DNA from: Rhodospirillaceae bacterium
GTDB lineage: Bacteria; Pseudomonadota; Alphaproteobacteria; MPNO01; UBA2964
Direction: 5' to 3'
Length of the DNA stretch: 64,000 bases
Assembly: GCA_002720855.1 (NCBI GenBank)
Contig: PBIN01000014.1
Span: 1 to 64,000, forward strand
Position numbers and translations under genes: made by a program. Shown here in pieces: positions 17,811-25,983 of the stretch (position 1 is its first letter; each line of letters starts with the position of its first letter). The notes beneath the pieces are model-generated. The model was not told the DNA's origin. It ran no database searches and worked only from the letters and a program-made list of their open reading frames with translations.

Positions 17811-19013
17811 CTATTTTCTCGGCCGCGACAGGATCAGCAAGCCGAGCGCGGTGATCGCACCGCCGATCGCAAGCGTCAGGAACCCTGCCATCCATCCCGC
17901 GGCATCGAGGCGCCCGCCCGCCAGATCAAGCGCCGCGCCGACAAGCGGCGGGCTGATGATACCCCCGCTAAAGCCGACCGATGCATAAAATGCCATATAC
18001 ATGCCTTTGAGTTTGGGTTCGGCTGCTGCCATCATCCCGGCGGTGGTGGAGGCATTGCGGCCATAGGAAAACGCACCAAGGATCAAGAGCAGGATCACCA
18101 GAACCGCGTAGCTGTTGCCGATGGCGTAGGCGATCAAAATACCGGCCGTTAGCGATATCGTGCCGGCGCTTATCATGACCCTGCGCCGGTCATATTTCGC
18201 CGTCAGTTCACCCAGCGCCATACTGGTGGGAATCCCGATGAGCGCGACGATGGTTGCCATGACCGTGGGCTTAACGAGATATCCGGCATCCGGTGTGATT
18301 GGCAGCAGGAAAATTAAAAAGGTCGGCGCCCAGACGCGCAAGGCGAAGACCTCCCACGCCGTCCCGACGATGCCCGCAACATAACCGAGTGCGACACGGT
18401 TGCGCAGCACAGGACGGAAATCCAGCGGATGGGTTTCAGGCTTGTCGGTTTGCTGCGGTGGATTGGCGGGCAGCACGATGGCGATGATCGCGGCGGCAAC
18501 ATAGAATCCTGCCCCAGTAATGATGAAGGCCCAGCGCCAGTCGAGCCATTCCTTGATCTCGCCGCCGACCAAAATCGACAGCCCCGAACCCAGCGCAAAG
18601 AACGAGGTGTAATAGACCACGCCGCGATTGCGCGATGCTTCCGGCAATTGATCGGTTAGTGCGCGAAGGCCCGGCATGTAGGTACCCGCAAGCCCGAGAC
18701 CCGTCAGAATGCGAAACAGAGTGCCCGACCAGAAACCGTCGGCCGTGAAACCAAGCAGGATCGATGCGGTACCGCCGATCAGCGCCGAGACGATATAGAT
18801 CAGCTTTGAATCGATCCGGTCAGTGAGGCTGGTGAGGATGAGGACGGCGATGACATAGCCGATAAAAAACGCGCCCCCAACCATGCCGGCCTCGGTATTG
18901 TTGAGCGCCCACGCCGCTTTTAGCTCGGGCAATACCGCGGCGACGGTCATAAAGCTCATCAGACTAAAGACCAGGGCAACAGCGAAAGAGGCGATCAGGA
19001 CAAAGACGGGCAT
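17811..19013 (-). CDS. MFS transporter (paralogue of the gene at 8458-9669)
   Basis: A 400-residue, 12-TM transporter. It shares long conserved stretches with the MFS gene behind gltB (FMTVAAVLPEL, TEAGMVGGAFFIGYV, LTSLTDRIDSKLIYI, ADGFWSGTLFRIL, GTYMPGLRALTD, RGVVYYT), at clearly more than generic MFS similarity. Base composition is higher in GC than the gltB-linked copy as judged by third positions. It may form a two-gene unit with the downstream 16338-17759 transporter. Substrate unknown. Confidence 0.88.
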   Translation of the reverse strand: MPVFVLIASFAVALVFSLMSFMTVAAVLPELKAAWALNNTEAGMVGGAFFIGYVIAVLILTSLTDRIDSKLIYIVSALIGGTASILLGFTADGFWSGTLFRILTGLGLAGTYMPGLRALTDQLPEASRNRGVVYYTSFFALGSGLSILVGGEIKEWLDWRWAFIITGAGFYVAAAIIAIVLPANPPQQTDKPETHPLDFRPVLRNRVALGYVAGIVGTAWEVFALRVWAPTFLIFLLPITPDAGYLVKPTVMATIVALIGIPTSMALGELTAKYDRRRVMISAGTISLTAGILIAYAIGNSYAVLVILLLILGAFSYGRNASTTAGMMAAAEPKLKGMYMAFYASVGFSGGIISPPLVGAALDLAGGRLDAAGWMAGFLTLAIGGAITALGLLILSRPRK

Positions 19014-19098
19014 TGCCCCATGCTATCAGCCGTTAGACCAGCGGACAAAGGAACGCCGTTGGGGTCAATCACGGGGAATTGCGCCGCCTAAATTTTCT

Positions 19099-19800
19099 CT
19101 AGCAACAGGCATCCGTTGCGCAGCGTTCGCTGAAATCGCAATTCTCTACCGTGCCGCCGCGCCCGAGATAGGTTTTGTCGGAGAGGTAAAACTCGGCAAA
19201 CAATTCTTCAAAATCTTCGGGCACGGATTTTTCCGCCAGACCGGTGGCAAGCAAATTCTTTTGCCACGCCTTTAGCTTCGGACGGTCACCAATAAAGTCA
19301 TAGCAGGATCGCCGCTGGATAATATCCGCGCGATGCAGTAGCGGCAGCCAGGCAATATCGACCATGTTGATATCGTCGCCAGCAAAAAATTTTGTGTCGT
19401 CAAGCTGCCTCTCAATTCGGTCGAAGGCCTTGCCAAGATTTTCGCTGCTCTCCTTCAGCACATCGGCATCGGGGCTGCGCTGCGCGCTGCACTGAACGAG
19501 ATAGTTCTTGGAGGCCAGGTAACTCCAGGCGCGGTTGGTCGCCTTGTCTTCCGGCGCGAGGCCGTCCTGCAAAGGCGGGTAGGCTTCCTCCAGATATTCG
19601 ACAATGGCATCAGACTCAAAAAGGGCGCGGCCTTCATCGGTGATCAAAACCGGCACCTGGCCGTTGGGGGAGATGTCGAGAAACCATTGCGGCTTGTCGC
19701 TCAGGCTAATGAACTCGATCTCATAGGGGATGTTCTTTGCCTCCAGTAACGCGGTGACACGCTGCACAAAGGGGCAGATTTTGAAGCTTACGATTTTCAT
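19099..19800 (-). CDS. Glutathione S-transferase family protein with Cys-rich C-terminus
   Basis: A 233-residue GST-fold protein. The thioredoxin-like domain has FKICPFVQRVTALL (Cys9 as the candidate catalytic residue, as in omega/thiol-transferase types) and the glutathione-binding NGQVPVLI and ALFESDAIVEYLEE segments. The last 13 residues contain Cys221, Cys227, Cys232 and Cys233, which is not normal for GSTs. It is divergent from an ArsR regulator that also ends in paired cysteines, with a palindrome between them, so it is probably a regulon member handling a thiophilic metal or metalloid, or an electrophile. The exact reaction is unknown. Confidence 0.85.
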   Translation of the reverse strand: MKIVSFKICPFVQRVTALLEAKNIPYEIEFISLSDKPQWFLDISPNGQVPVLITDEGRALFESDAIVEYLEEAYPPLQDGLAPEDKATNRAWSYLASKNYLVQCSAQRSPDADVLKESSENLGKAFDRIERQLDDTKFFAGDDINMVDIAWLPLLHRADIIQRRSCYDFIGDRPKLKAWQKNLLATGLAEKSVPEDFEELFAEFYLSDKTYLGRGGTVENCDFSERCATDACC

Positions 19801-19843
19801 TATTGGCTTTCCTCAAATTGAGCTGGTTGATTTTCGTAGGGCC

Positions 19844-19884
19844 GATATAATATTATATCTCAACATTTCAAGAGATATTGAGAT
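19844..19884. promoter_or_regulatory. ArsR operator region: perfect 16-bp palindrome plus second inverted repeat
   Basis: GATATAATATTATATC (19844-19859) is a perfect palindrome. Overlapping its right end, ATCTCAA (19857-19863) pairs with TTGAGAT (19878-19884), ending 1 bp before the arsR ATG. Both lie in the 85-bp divergent GST/arsR intergenic region. AT-rich inverted repeats of this size are typical ArsR/SmtB sites, and binding here could control both genes. Confidence 0.6.
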
Positions 19885-19885
19885 T

Positions 19886-20215
19886 ATGGATGAAGAGAAC
19901 GTTTTGGATATGCTTGCGGCGCTGTCGCAGGAGACCCGTCTGCGGATCGTGCGCTATCTGATTCAACGTGGTGAAGAAGGTGCCGCGGCGGGCGAGGTTG
20001 GCAAACAGGTCGAGGCGTCGTCTTCACGCGCCTCGTTTCACCTGTCGGCTTTGGAACAGGCCGGGGTTATTTCGTCGGAGCGCCAATCCCGCAAAATTAT
20101 TTACCGCGCGGACATTGGCAATCTGGGAGGTCTCGTCTCATTCCTGTTGAATGACTGCTGCGACAATCACCCCGATATTCTTGCCTGCTGTACGGGAAAA
20201 AACGGCTGCTGTTGA
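19886..20215 (+). CDS. ArsR-family metalloregulator with C-terminal cysteine pairs
   Basis: A 109-residue winged-helix repressor. I chose the ATG at 19886 (MDEENVLDML), which gives the normal ArsR length; the frame is open farther upstream but that would run through the operator. The helix-turn-helix lies in VGKQVEASSSRASFHLSALE and the wing in RQSRKIIYRA. The classical alpha3 CVC site of R773 ArsR is absent. Instead there are three pairs at the C-terminus: Cys91/92, Cys101/102 and Cys108/109. As(III) binding by C-terminal cysteines is known for one ArsR class (Acidithiobacillus type), so As/Sb sensing is the best guess; other thiophilic ions are possible. Confidence 0.9.
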   Translation: MDEENVLDMLAALSQETRLRIVRYLIQRGEEGAAAGEVGKQVEASSSRASFHLSALEQAGVISSERQSRKIIYRADIGNLGGLVSFLLNDCCDNHPDILACCTGKNGCC

Positions 20216-20219
20216 GCGC

Positions 20220-20585
20220 TTATTTCTGCGTTGCGATCTTTGCTTTCATGCTTGGGTGAAAGCGGCAGAAATAACCGCCCAACAATTTCTTTGTCACTGT
20301 TATCGTCTTGCGTTCGTTGGGCTTGAGCGCACCCGTGTCCCAGCTCTTGTCATCCGCCGTTGCGGTGTGGGGCACGATGTCCTTATTGACCCATGTAATG
20401 CGGTCGCCCGGGCGTACTTCCAATGATTTCGGGACGAACACAAAATCGGTGATGTCTACGATATGGGTGACGGGTTTACGGTTGGTCTCGGCAAAAACCG
20501 GAATGGTAAATGGCAGGATGGCAGCTGCGATCGCAGCTGCCGCCCAACCGACGACTTCACGTCGTTGCATCTGAAACGGACGCAT
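20220..20585 (-). CDS. Exported cupredoxin (plastocyanin/amicyanin-like)
   Basis: A 121-residue small blue-copper-type protein. An N-terminal signal region with a twin arginine (MQRREVVGWAAAAIA) precedes the cleavage area near FAETN; the alternative Met6 would give a standard-length leader. The type 1 copper ligands are visible: His73 (VPHTATADD), then Cys107, His110 and Met113 in YFCRFHPSM. It would act in the periplasm as an electron carrier or copper binder. It follows the DUF4142 gene by 2 bp in one operon and converges on arsR with a 4-bp gap. Confidence 0.88.
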   Translation of the reverse strand: MRPFQMQRREVVGWAAAAIAAAILPFTIPVFAETNRKPVTHIVDITDFVFVPKSLEVRPGDRITWVNKDIVPHTATADDKSWDTGALKPNERKTITVTKKLLGGYFCRFHPSMKAKIATQK

Positions 20586-20587
20586 TT

Positions 20588-21121
20588 CTATTTCAGTCCT
20601 TTGACCATCATCTCGGCGTGTTTCTCATGCGCCTTGAAAATTTTCAGACCGGTCTTGAAGAGCGCTTTCACCTCTGCATTCTCGATATTGGGAATGAAGG
20701 CATTGGCGACGAGACCATTAACCGCCTTGTGATAGGCAAGTTCGTTACTGGCATAGAATTTGTCGAATGCATTTCCGCGCAATTTGCTCATCTTGTCGAT
20801 AAGTTTGAGCGAATTTGCGGTGAGCTGTTTGCTCAGGAAATTATCCTGCGGTGCGGCTTTAAGTTTCTTTAGAAGAGCCAGCGCCTGTGTGTTTACCGCT
20901 TCATGATCGCGGATCATGGTGCGGGCAAACTCATGAATTTTGGGATTGGTCGAAAGCGCCAACGCAAGATGCGCATAACGAATGTCAATGTTATCCGCCG
21001 TGTATGCGACATGTGCGATTTGCAGATCGTTTAACTTGGCCGGATCATTGGCCTGTGCCCCGCCCATAACGGTTATCAGAGCGATCCCCACGGTCGCGAT
21101 TAGTGTTCGAATTTTCATCAT
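20588..21121 (-). CDS. DUF4142 exported four-helix protein
   Basis: A 177-residue protein with a clear signal peptide (MMKIRTLIATVGIALITVMGG..AQA) and a mature helical domain. HEFARTMIRDHEAVNTQAL and ELAYHKAVNGLV carry the spaced Asp/His and Glu/His residues of DUF4142 proteins, a ferritin-like family of periplasmic proteins of unclear function. It is first in a two-gene operon with the cupredoxin, which suggests a joint periplasmic redox or metal role. Confidence 0.85.
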   Translation of the reverse strand: MMKIRTLIATVGIALITVMGGAQANDPAKLNDLQIAHVAYTADNIDIRYAHLALALSTNPKIHEFARTMIRDHEAVNTQALALLKKLKAAPQDNFLSKQLTANSLKLIDKMSKLRGNAFDKFYASNELAYHKAVNGLVANAFIPNIENAEVKALFKTGLKIFKAHEKHAEMMVKGLK

Positions 21122-21223
21122 CCTTTTCCTTTAAATGTGTCCTTTCTAGTGCGCGGCAAGGAATTGAGTTGATCTCCTCGCTGTGCAGATCGTTAAAATA
21201 AGGATGGAAAATGGAATGATGAA

Positions 21224-21271
21224 TGACGGTTCGTTCGTATAATTTGACGGCTCGTTCAAACGTCTTTTAAT
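21224..21271 (+). promoter_or_regulatory. Direct-repeat operator and promoter of the AraC gene
   Basis: TGACGGTTCGTTC (21224-21236) is repeated as TGACGGCTCGTTC at 21245-21257, 21 bp apart, i.e. two helical turns, as expected for an AraC-family dimer. The second copy is fused to a TTGACG -35 box (21244-21249) with a TTTAAT -10 box 16 bp later (21266-21271). This fits autoregulation; control of the divergent DUF4142/cupredoxin operon is also possible. Confidence 0.55.
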
Positions 21272-21320
21272 GCGAAATATGTACTGGTAGCGTGGCAATC
21301 GACATTGTGAGGAAACGCTT

Positions 21321-22268
21321 ATGGATTTGCTCAGCGATATTCTGGGGCTGATGAAACTCTCCGGAACGCTCTATTTCCGGACATCGTTTACAGCGCCCTG
21401 GGGGGTCGAGGTCCCATCCTTTGAGAATATTGCGCGGTTTCACTATGTGCATCGCGGACGGTGTTATGCCCGCGTCGCAGGGGAGGATGACGCCCGGCTG
21501 CTCGAGCAGGGCGATCTCATCATTATCCCGCATGGCGCGACACATATCCTCTCTGACCCTGTCGATGTCGATGCGCCAACGGTTGATCAGGTAGTTGAAC
21601 AGTCCGGCTTCACAGGACAGGGCGCGCTGGTGGTTGGCGAGCCGGGATCAGGGCATGAGAGCCAGTTGATCTGCGGTCATTTTGCATTCGAGACCGAGGC
21701 GAGCCACATCCTGGTCGATGCATTGCCGCGCTTCATTCATATCAAGGAGTATGGACAGGTATCTCCGGGCTGGCTGGATGACACGCTCAAAGTCATCGGG
21801 GCGGAAGCGGGCGGCGATCAACTAGGTAGCGATCTGATCGCGCTCAAACTTTCCGAGATAATCTTTACGCAAGCGGTACGGCACTATCTCGCGCATGAGG
21901 GAAGCTCCCAAAAAGGGCTGGCTGGTTTTGCCGATCCAAATATCCGGCAGGCGCTCGAAGCCATTCATCAGGAACCCGCCGCACCGTGGACTGTAGAGAC
22001 ACTCGCGCAAAAAGCCGGCATGTCGAGAACGTCCTTTGCCAACCGGTTTAGCGACCTCACGACCTACACGCCGCTCAACTATCTGACATCCTGGCGGATG
22101 CAGATTGCCCGCAAGTTGCTGGCAGACAGCGATCTTCCCATTATAGAAGTTGCCACTCAGGCGGGGTATCAATCAGAGGCGTCATTCGGCCGGACATTTA
22201 AACGCCACATCGGCCAGCCACCGGCAAGCTACCGGCGGTCGAAAATGAGAGTCATTGCTGCTTCTTAA
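21321..22268 (+). CDS. AraC-family transcriptional regulator with cupin sensor domain
   Basis: A 315-residue protein. The N-terminal half is a cupin-type sensor (SGTLYFRTSFTAPWGVEVPS, FHYVHRGRCYARV, LIIIPHGATHIL), as in regulators classed with the cupin_6 sensor. The C-terminal about 100 residues hold the two helix-turn-helix units: TVETLAQKAGMSRTSFANRF and IIEVATQAGYQSEASFGRTF, followed by the family ending GQPPASYRR. Its own promoter carries a direct repeat. Its targets are unknown; the divergent cupredoxin operon is the nearest candidate. Its end overlaps the convergent TPR gene by 17 bp. Confidence 0.92.
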   Translation: MDLLSDILGLMKLSGTLYFRTSFTAPWGVEVPSFENIARFHYVHRGRCYARVAGEDDARLLEQGDLIIIPHGATHILSDPVDVDAPTVDQVVEQSGFTGQGALVVGEPGSGHESQLICGHFAFETEASHILVDALPRFIHIKEYGQVSPGWLDDTLKVIGAEAGGDQLGSDLIALKLSEIIFTQAVRHYLAHEGSSQKGLAGFADPNIRQALEAIHQEPAAPWTVETLAQKAGMSRTSFANRFSDLTTYTPLNYLTSWRMQIARKLLADSDLPIIEVATQAGYQSEASFGRTFKRHIGQPPASYRRSKMRVIAAS

Positions 22269-23040
22269 CGTCGATGCTCTCAAGATTGCGGCGCGCGGCA
22301 TCGGTCAGCGGGCCTTGGACCGAAATTTCCAGCACCTTTAGCCAATCCTTGCGGGCGGCGGCGATTTCACCCTGCGCCTTGCGGATGAGGCCGCGTTCCA
22401 AAAGACCGTCGGGATCATTCGGTTTCAATGCGAGCGCAGCGATGACATCCTGTTCGGCGAGATCCAGCGTGCCGACTTTACGCCAGGCGCTGGCCCGGAA
22501 AATAAGCGCGTCAGCATTGTCGGGTGCTTTGTCCAGAACGGCATTGAGATCATCCAGCGCCTCCCAATATTTACCGAGCCCTGCATGGGCGATGCTGCGA
22601 TCAATGAGGAGGTCCTGATTGTCCGGCTGCAGTTTGATCGCTTTGGTGAGCAATTTTGCTGCGGTCTGCGGCCGCCCGGCAATCGTCCACGCATTTGCTG
22701 CCTGTCCGTAAAGTCCGGCCTGCAATTTCGGTCGCCCCGGTTTCGGTTGATCTGCAAGTTCCTCGAGCATGCGCGCTGCCTGGCTGTATTGACTCATCCC
22801 GAGAAGCGATACCGCGATGCAGTGAATGGCTGCTTCGCCACCGCCCTTCTGTCGCCATGCGAGGGCGGAATCGTGCGCCACCTTTGGCGTTGATCTGGCG
22901 AGCGCCATGCAGGCGGCATACTCCCGGGCCTGCTGGCTTTTGGGTGTGAGGATCTGGTTGCGCTGGGCAAAGCTCGCATCGGCCGCGATCAAGCCGGCCA
23001 AAATTAAAAGGCCCATCATGCGCTTGGTGCTGTTTGCCAT
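22252..23040 (-). CDS. Exported TPR-repeat protein
   Basis: A 262-residue protein with a signal peptide (MMGLLILAGLIAADASFA) and several tetratricopeptide repeats. Recognisable units begin near AAKLLTKAIKLQPDNQDL, YWEALDDLNAVLDKAPDNAD and LAEQDVIAALALKPNDPDG. TPRs mediate protein-protein contacts; a periplasmic scaffold role is inferred. No further domain is visible. Confidence 0.85.
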   Translation of the reverse strand: MANSTKRMMGLLILAGLIAADASFAQRNQILTPKSQQAREYAACMALARSTPKVAHDSALAWRQKGGGEAAIHCIAVSLLGMSQYSQAARMLEELADQPKPGRPKLQAGLYGQAANAWTIAGRPQTAAKLLTKAIKLQPDNQDLLIDRSIAHAGLGKYWEALDDLNAVLDKAPDNADALIFRASAWRKVGTLDLAEQDVIAALALKPNDPDGLLERGLIRKAQGEIAAARKDWLKVLEISVQGPLTDAARRNLESIDVKKQQ

Positions 23041-23104
23041 TGCTACAAATCGTTACAGTGTAAAAATGATATTCTATCTATCGATATAGTTTCCCGAAAC
23101 GATC

Positions 23105-23971
23105 ATGTCTCATCTTTTCTGCTTTGGATTCGGATTTACTGCGCACCGTCTGGCGAAAAAATTGCGGGCTGATGGCTGGTCCGTTTCCGGCACGGCACGG
23201 ACCGCCGAGAAATGCGCTGTATTGCGTGATGCGGGATTTGCCTGTCAGGAATTTGACGGTTCATCATCGCTTGAAGACGTTTCAGACCTTAAGAACGCGA
23301 CACATATTTTGCTATCGGCGCCGCCGGGTGAACAGGGCGACCCGGTTCTGCTGCGGCATCGCAACGATCTCGCGGAAAACGGAAACCTCCAATGGATCGG
23401 TTATCTATCAGCAACCAGTGTGTACGGCGATACTGGTGGCGCACTGGTCGATGAGATGGCGGCGTTAAAGGCGACGACGGCGCGCGGTCTAAGGCGGATT
23501 GAGTCAGAGAAAGCCTGGCTTGAGTTGGGCAGGGAACATGAATTGCCGGTGCATGTTTTTCGGCTTGCAGGTATCTACGGGCCGGGGCGCAGCGCGATCG
23601 ATCAACTGCGGTCAGGCAAAGCGCGGCGCATCATAAAAGAAGGCCATCTGTTTTCGCGCATTCATGTCGATGACATTGTGAATGTTCTGCTCGCATCGAT
23701 TGCTGCGCCCAGGCCCGGCGGGACATACAATGTGTGTGACGATGAACCGGCAATGAGTTCGGACGTGATGGAATATGCCGCGGAGTCGCTGGGTTTGGAG
23801 CCGCCACCCGCTATTCCGTTTACCAGTACATCACTCAGCGAAATGGCACGTAGTTTTTATGCCGATAACCGCCTGGTGGATAATTCTCTGATCAAATCGG
23901 AACTGGGCGTAACGCTGACATATCCGGACTTTCGGGTGGGGTTGAAGGCGATACTGGCTGAGAGGGGTTGA
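23105..23971 (+). CDS. NAD(P)-binding epimerase/dehydratase family protein (YeeZ-like)
   Basis: A 288-residue extended-SDR protein. The Rossmann motif is FGFGFTAHRLAKKL at the N-terminus; further on are ILLSAPPGEQGDP, LSATSVYGDTGG and VFRLAGIYGPGRSA, and HVDDIVNVLLASI. These match the YeeZ/YfcH-like epimerases of unknown substrate. The stop lies 3 bp from the end of the convergent hydrolase gene. An envelope-sugar or quinone-related function cannot be separated from the sequence. Confidence 0.82.
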   Translation: MSHLFCFGFGFTAHRLAKKLRADGWSVSGTARTAEKCAVLRDAGFACQEFDGSSSLEDVSDLKNATHILLSAPPGEQGDPVLLRHRNDLAENGNLQWIGYLSATSVYGDTGGALVDEMAALKATTARGLRRIESEKAWLELGREHELPVHVFRLAGIYGPGRSAIDQLRSGKARRIIKEGHLFSRIHVDDIVNVLLASIAAPRPGGTYNVCDDEPAMSSDVMEYAAESLGLEPPPAIPFTSTSLSEMARSFYADNRLVDNSLIKSELGVTLTYPDFRVGLKAILAERG

Positions 23972-23974
23972 CCT

Positions 23975-24736
23975 TTACTTGGCAGGCCCTGCCGCCAACC
24001 GATCCACCGCGGCAAATATCTTTTGCAAATCTTCATCACGCGACAAGCGGTGATCACCGTCCTTGATCATGGTGATTGTCACGTCTTCCGTTTGCAGCTT
24101 GTCTGAAATTGCCAGCGCGTGTTCCCACGGGACGGCGTCATCCTCTATTCCCTGAAACAGATGTACCGGGCAATCCAACGGAATTGTTCTATCAAGCAGC
24201 AGGTGTTGCCGCCCGTCTTCAATGAGGTCCATCGTGATCGGATAAGGGCTGTCAGCATATTCCGATGGTTGGTGATAAATTCTGTCACGCTGAAGTGTTT
24301 CCTGAACTTCGGGTGGAAAATTCTCCCACATTAAACGCTCGGTAAAATCCGGTGCGGCAGCGATGCCAACCAGCGCTGCGACCCGTTCCGGCCGTTCCAG
24401 CGCCGCCAGCAACATAATCCAGCCACCCATAGATGAACCGACAAGTATTTGCGGGCCGTCGGTTAATTCACTGATCGCCCCGATCGCATCTTCTGCCCAC
24501 ATTCCGATAGTGCCGTCTGTAAACTCACCCGATGACTGACCATGCCCCTGGTAATCGAATCGAAGATAAGCGCGTCCCTGCTGCTGACAGTGGGTTTCGA
24601 GCGCTACGGCCTTGGTTCCGTCCATGTCCGACATAAAGCCGCCTAGAAAGACAACACCGGGTCCCGTACCTTCCGATTTGTGGTAAGCAATTGAAGCGCC
24701 ATTGTTGCGTTTAAGGAATTTTGGAGTATTAGCCAT
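23975..24736 (-). CDS. Alpha/beta hydrolase (thioesterase-like)
   Basis: A 253-residue cytoplasmic hydrolase. The nucleophile elbow is VGSSMGGWIML (Ser about 99), with an oxyanion motif VFLGGFMSDMDG, FDYQGHGQSSG and a catalytic Asp/His pair in GIEDDAVPWE and KDGDHRLSRDED. The pattern resembles the ABHD10/palmitoyl-thioesterase-like bacterial group. Substrate unknown. It is divergent from the glycosyltransferase at 24772 with only 35 bp between starts. Confidence 0.82.
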   Translation of the reverse strand: MANTPKFLKRNNGASIAYHKSEGTGPGVVFLGGFMSDMDGTKAVALETHCQQQGRAYLRFDYQGHGQSSGEFTDGTIGMWAEDAIGAISELTDGPQILVGSSMGGWIMLLAALERPERVAALVGIAAAPDFTERLMWENFPPEVQETLQRDRIYHQPSEYADSPYPITMDLIEDGRQHLLLDRTIPLDCPVHLFQGIEDDAVPWEHALAISDKLQTEDVTITMIKDGDHRLSRDEDLQKIFAAVDRLAAGPAK

Positions 24737-24771
24737 TGCGTGCCCTACTGGTCCGGCGGTAAGTCAGGAAT

Positions 24772-25983
24772 ATGGAATCTGCCATTCAGTCACCTTCCGG
24801 GCAATCTAACACCGGGAATTCATCCGACAAGTCGGCACCTGTCGTCATGCAGGTTTTGCCGTCCTTGATCACCGGCGGCGTTGAACGTGGGACGATCGAT
24901 GTGACACAGGCGCTTTCTGAATCTGGCTGGCGCGCAATTGTCGTATCCAGCGGTGGTCCCATGGCACACGAGGTTGAGCGGGCAGGCGGTTTGCACATCG
25001 AATTTCCCGCCGGCAGCAAAAACCCATTTACGGTTTATCGAAATATCGATCGTCTCGTATCGCTGATAAAGGAACATCAGGTTGATATTCTGCACGCACG
25101 GAGCCGTGTTCCCGCCTGGAGCGCTTTGGGGGCTGCGCAAAAAACTGGCGTTAAATTTTTAACGACTTTCCACGGTAATTATAACGAGGGGAACCCGCTC
25201 AAAAAGTACTACAATTCTGTGATGGCGCGCGGCGATCTGGTCATCGCAATCTCACAGTTTATTGGCGATCAGATTTGTGACCGTTATGGCGTCGATGCCA
25301 ACAAGGTGCGTGTTGTACCGCGTGGCGCGGACATCAACCTGTTCGATCCGAATGCTGTGAGCCCGGAACGGGTAATCCAGCTCGCGGAAAGCTGGCGGGT
25401 GCCCGACGACGCGACGGTGGTGATGCTGCCCGGCCGACTGACCCGATGGAAAGGCCACAAGGTAATGCTGGAGGCCCTGACCCGTTTGGAGGACCGCAAG
25501 AATTTGCGCTGTATTATGGTCGGGGATGCACAGGGCCGGGATGCCTATGTTCGCGAACTGCAGGATGATATTGTCCGGCTCGGCTTGGAATCAGTTGTTC
25601 ACTTACCCGGCGACTGCCGCGACATGCCGGCCGCCTTCATGCTGGCCGATGTCGTTGTGTCTGCGTCAACAGATGCAGAGGCCTTTGGACGCGTCATTGT
25701 CGAAGCACAGGCGATGGGCCGCCCGATCATCGCGACCGATCATGGCGCGGCGCGTGAAACCGTAACCCATGGTGAGAATGGCTGGCTGGTGCCACCGAAC
25801 GATGCAAGTGCGCTGGTCAATGTTTTGCGCGAAGCACTATCCATCGACAATGAAACCAGAGATCAGATTGCACGTCGCGGCATCGCCAATGTCCGAAAAA
25901 ATTACACCAAGGAACTGATGACCGACCGGACAATGACGGTCTATCAGGAAGTTTTATCGGATCATCCTGGCCATGGCGGCTGA
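24772..25983 (+). CDS. Glycosyltransferase family 4
   Basis: A 403-residue GT-B fold enzyme. The N-terminal domain has VLPSLITGGVERGTIDVTQ and DILHARSRVPAWSALG; the C-terminal nucleotide-sugar domain has LPGRLTRWKGHKVMLEAL and the E-x7-E motif in SASTDAEAFGRVIVEAQAMG (acceptor-side glutamates). It overlaps the next gene (GT9) by 11 bp, so both probably belong to one lipopolysaccharide or surface-glycan step. No membrane segment. Sugar and acceptor unknown. Confidence 0.9.
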   Translation: MESAIQSPSGQSNTGNSSDKSAPVVMQVLPSLITGGVERGTIDVTQALSESGWRAIVVSSGGPMAHEVERAGGLHIEFPAGSKNPFTVYRNIDRLVSLIKEHQVDILHARSRVPAWSALGAAQKTGVKFLTTFHGNYNEGNPLKKYYNSVMARGDLVIAISQFIGDQICDRYGVDANKVRVVPRGADINLFDPNAVSPERVIQLAESWRVPDDATVVMLPGRLTRWKGHKVMLEALTRLEDRKNLRCIMVGDAQGRDAYVRELQDDIVRLGLESVVHLPGDCRDMPAAFMLADVVVSASTDAEAFGRVIVEAQAMGRPIIATDHGAARETVTHGENGWLVPPNDASALVNVLREALSIDNETRDQIARRGIANVRKNYTKELMTDRTMTVYQEVLSDHPGHGG

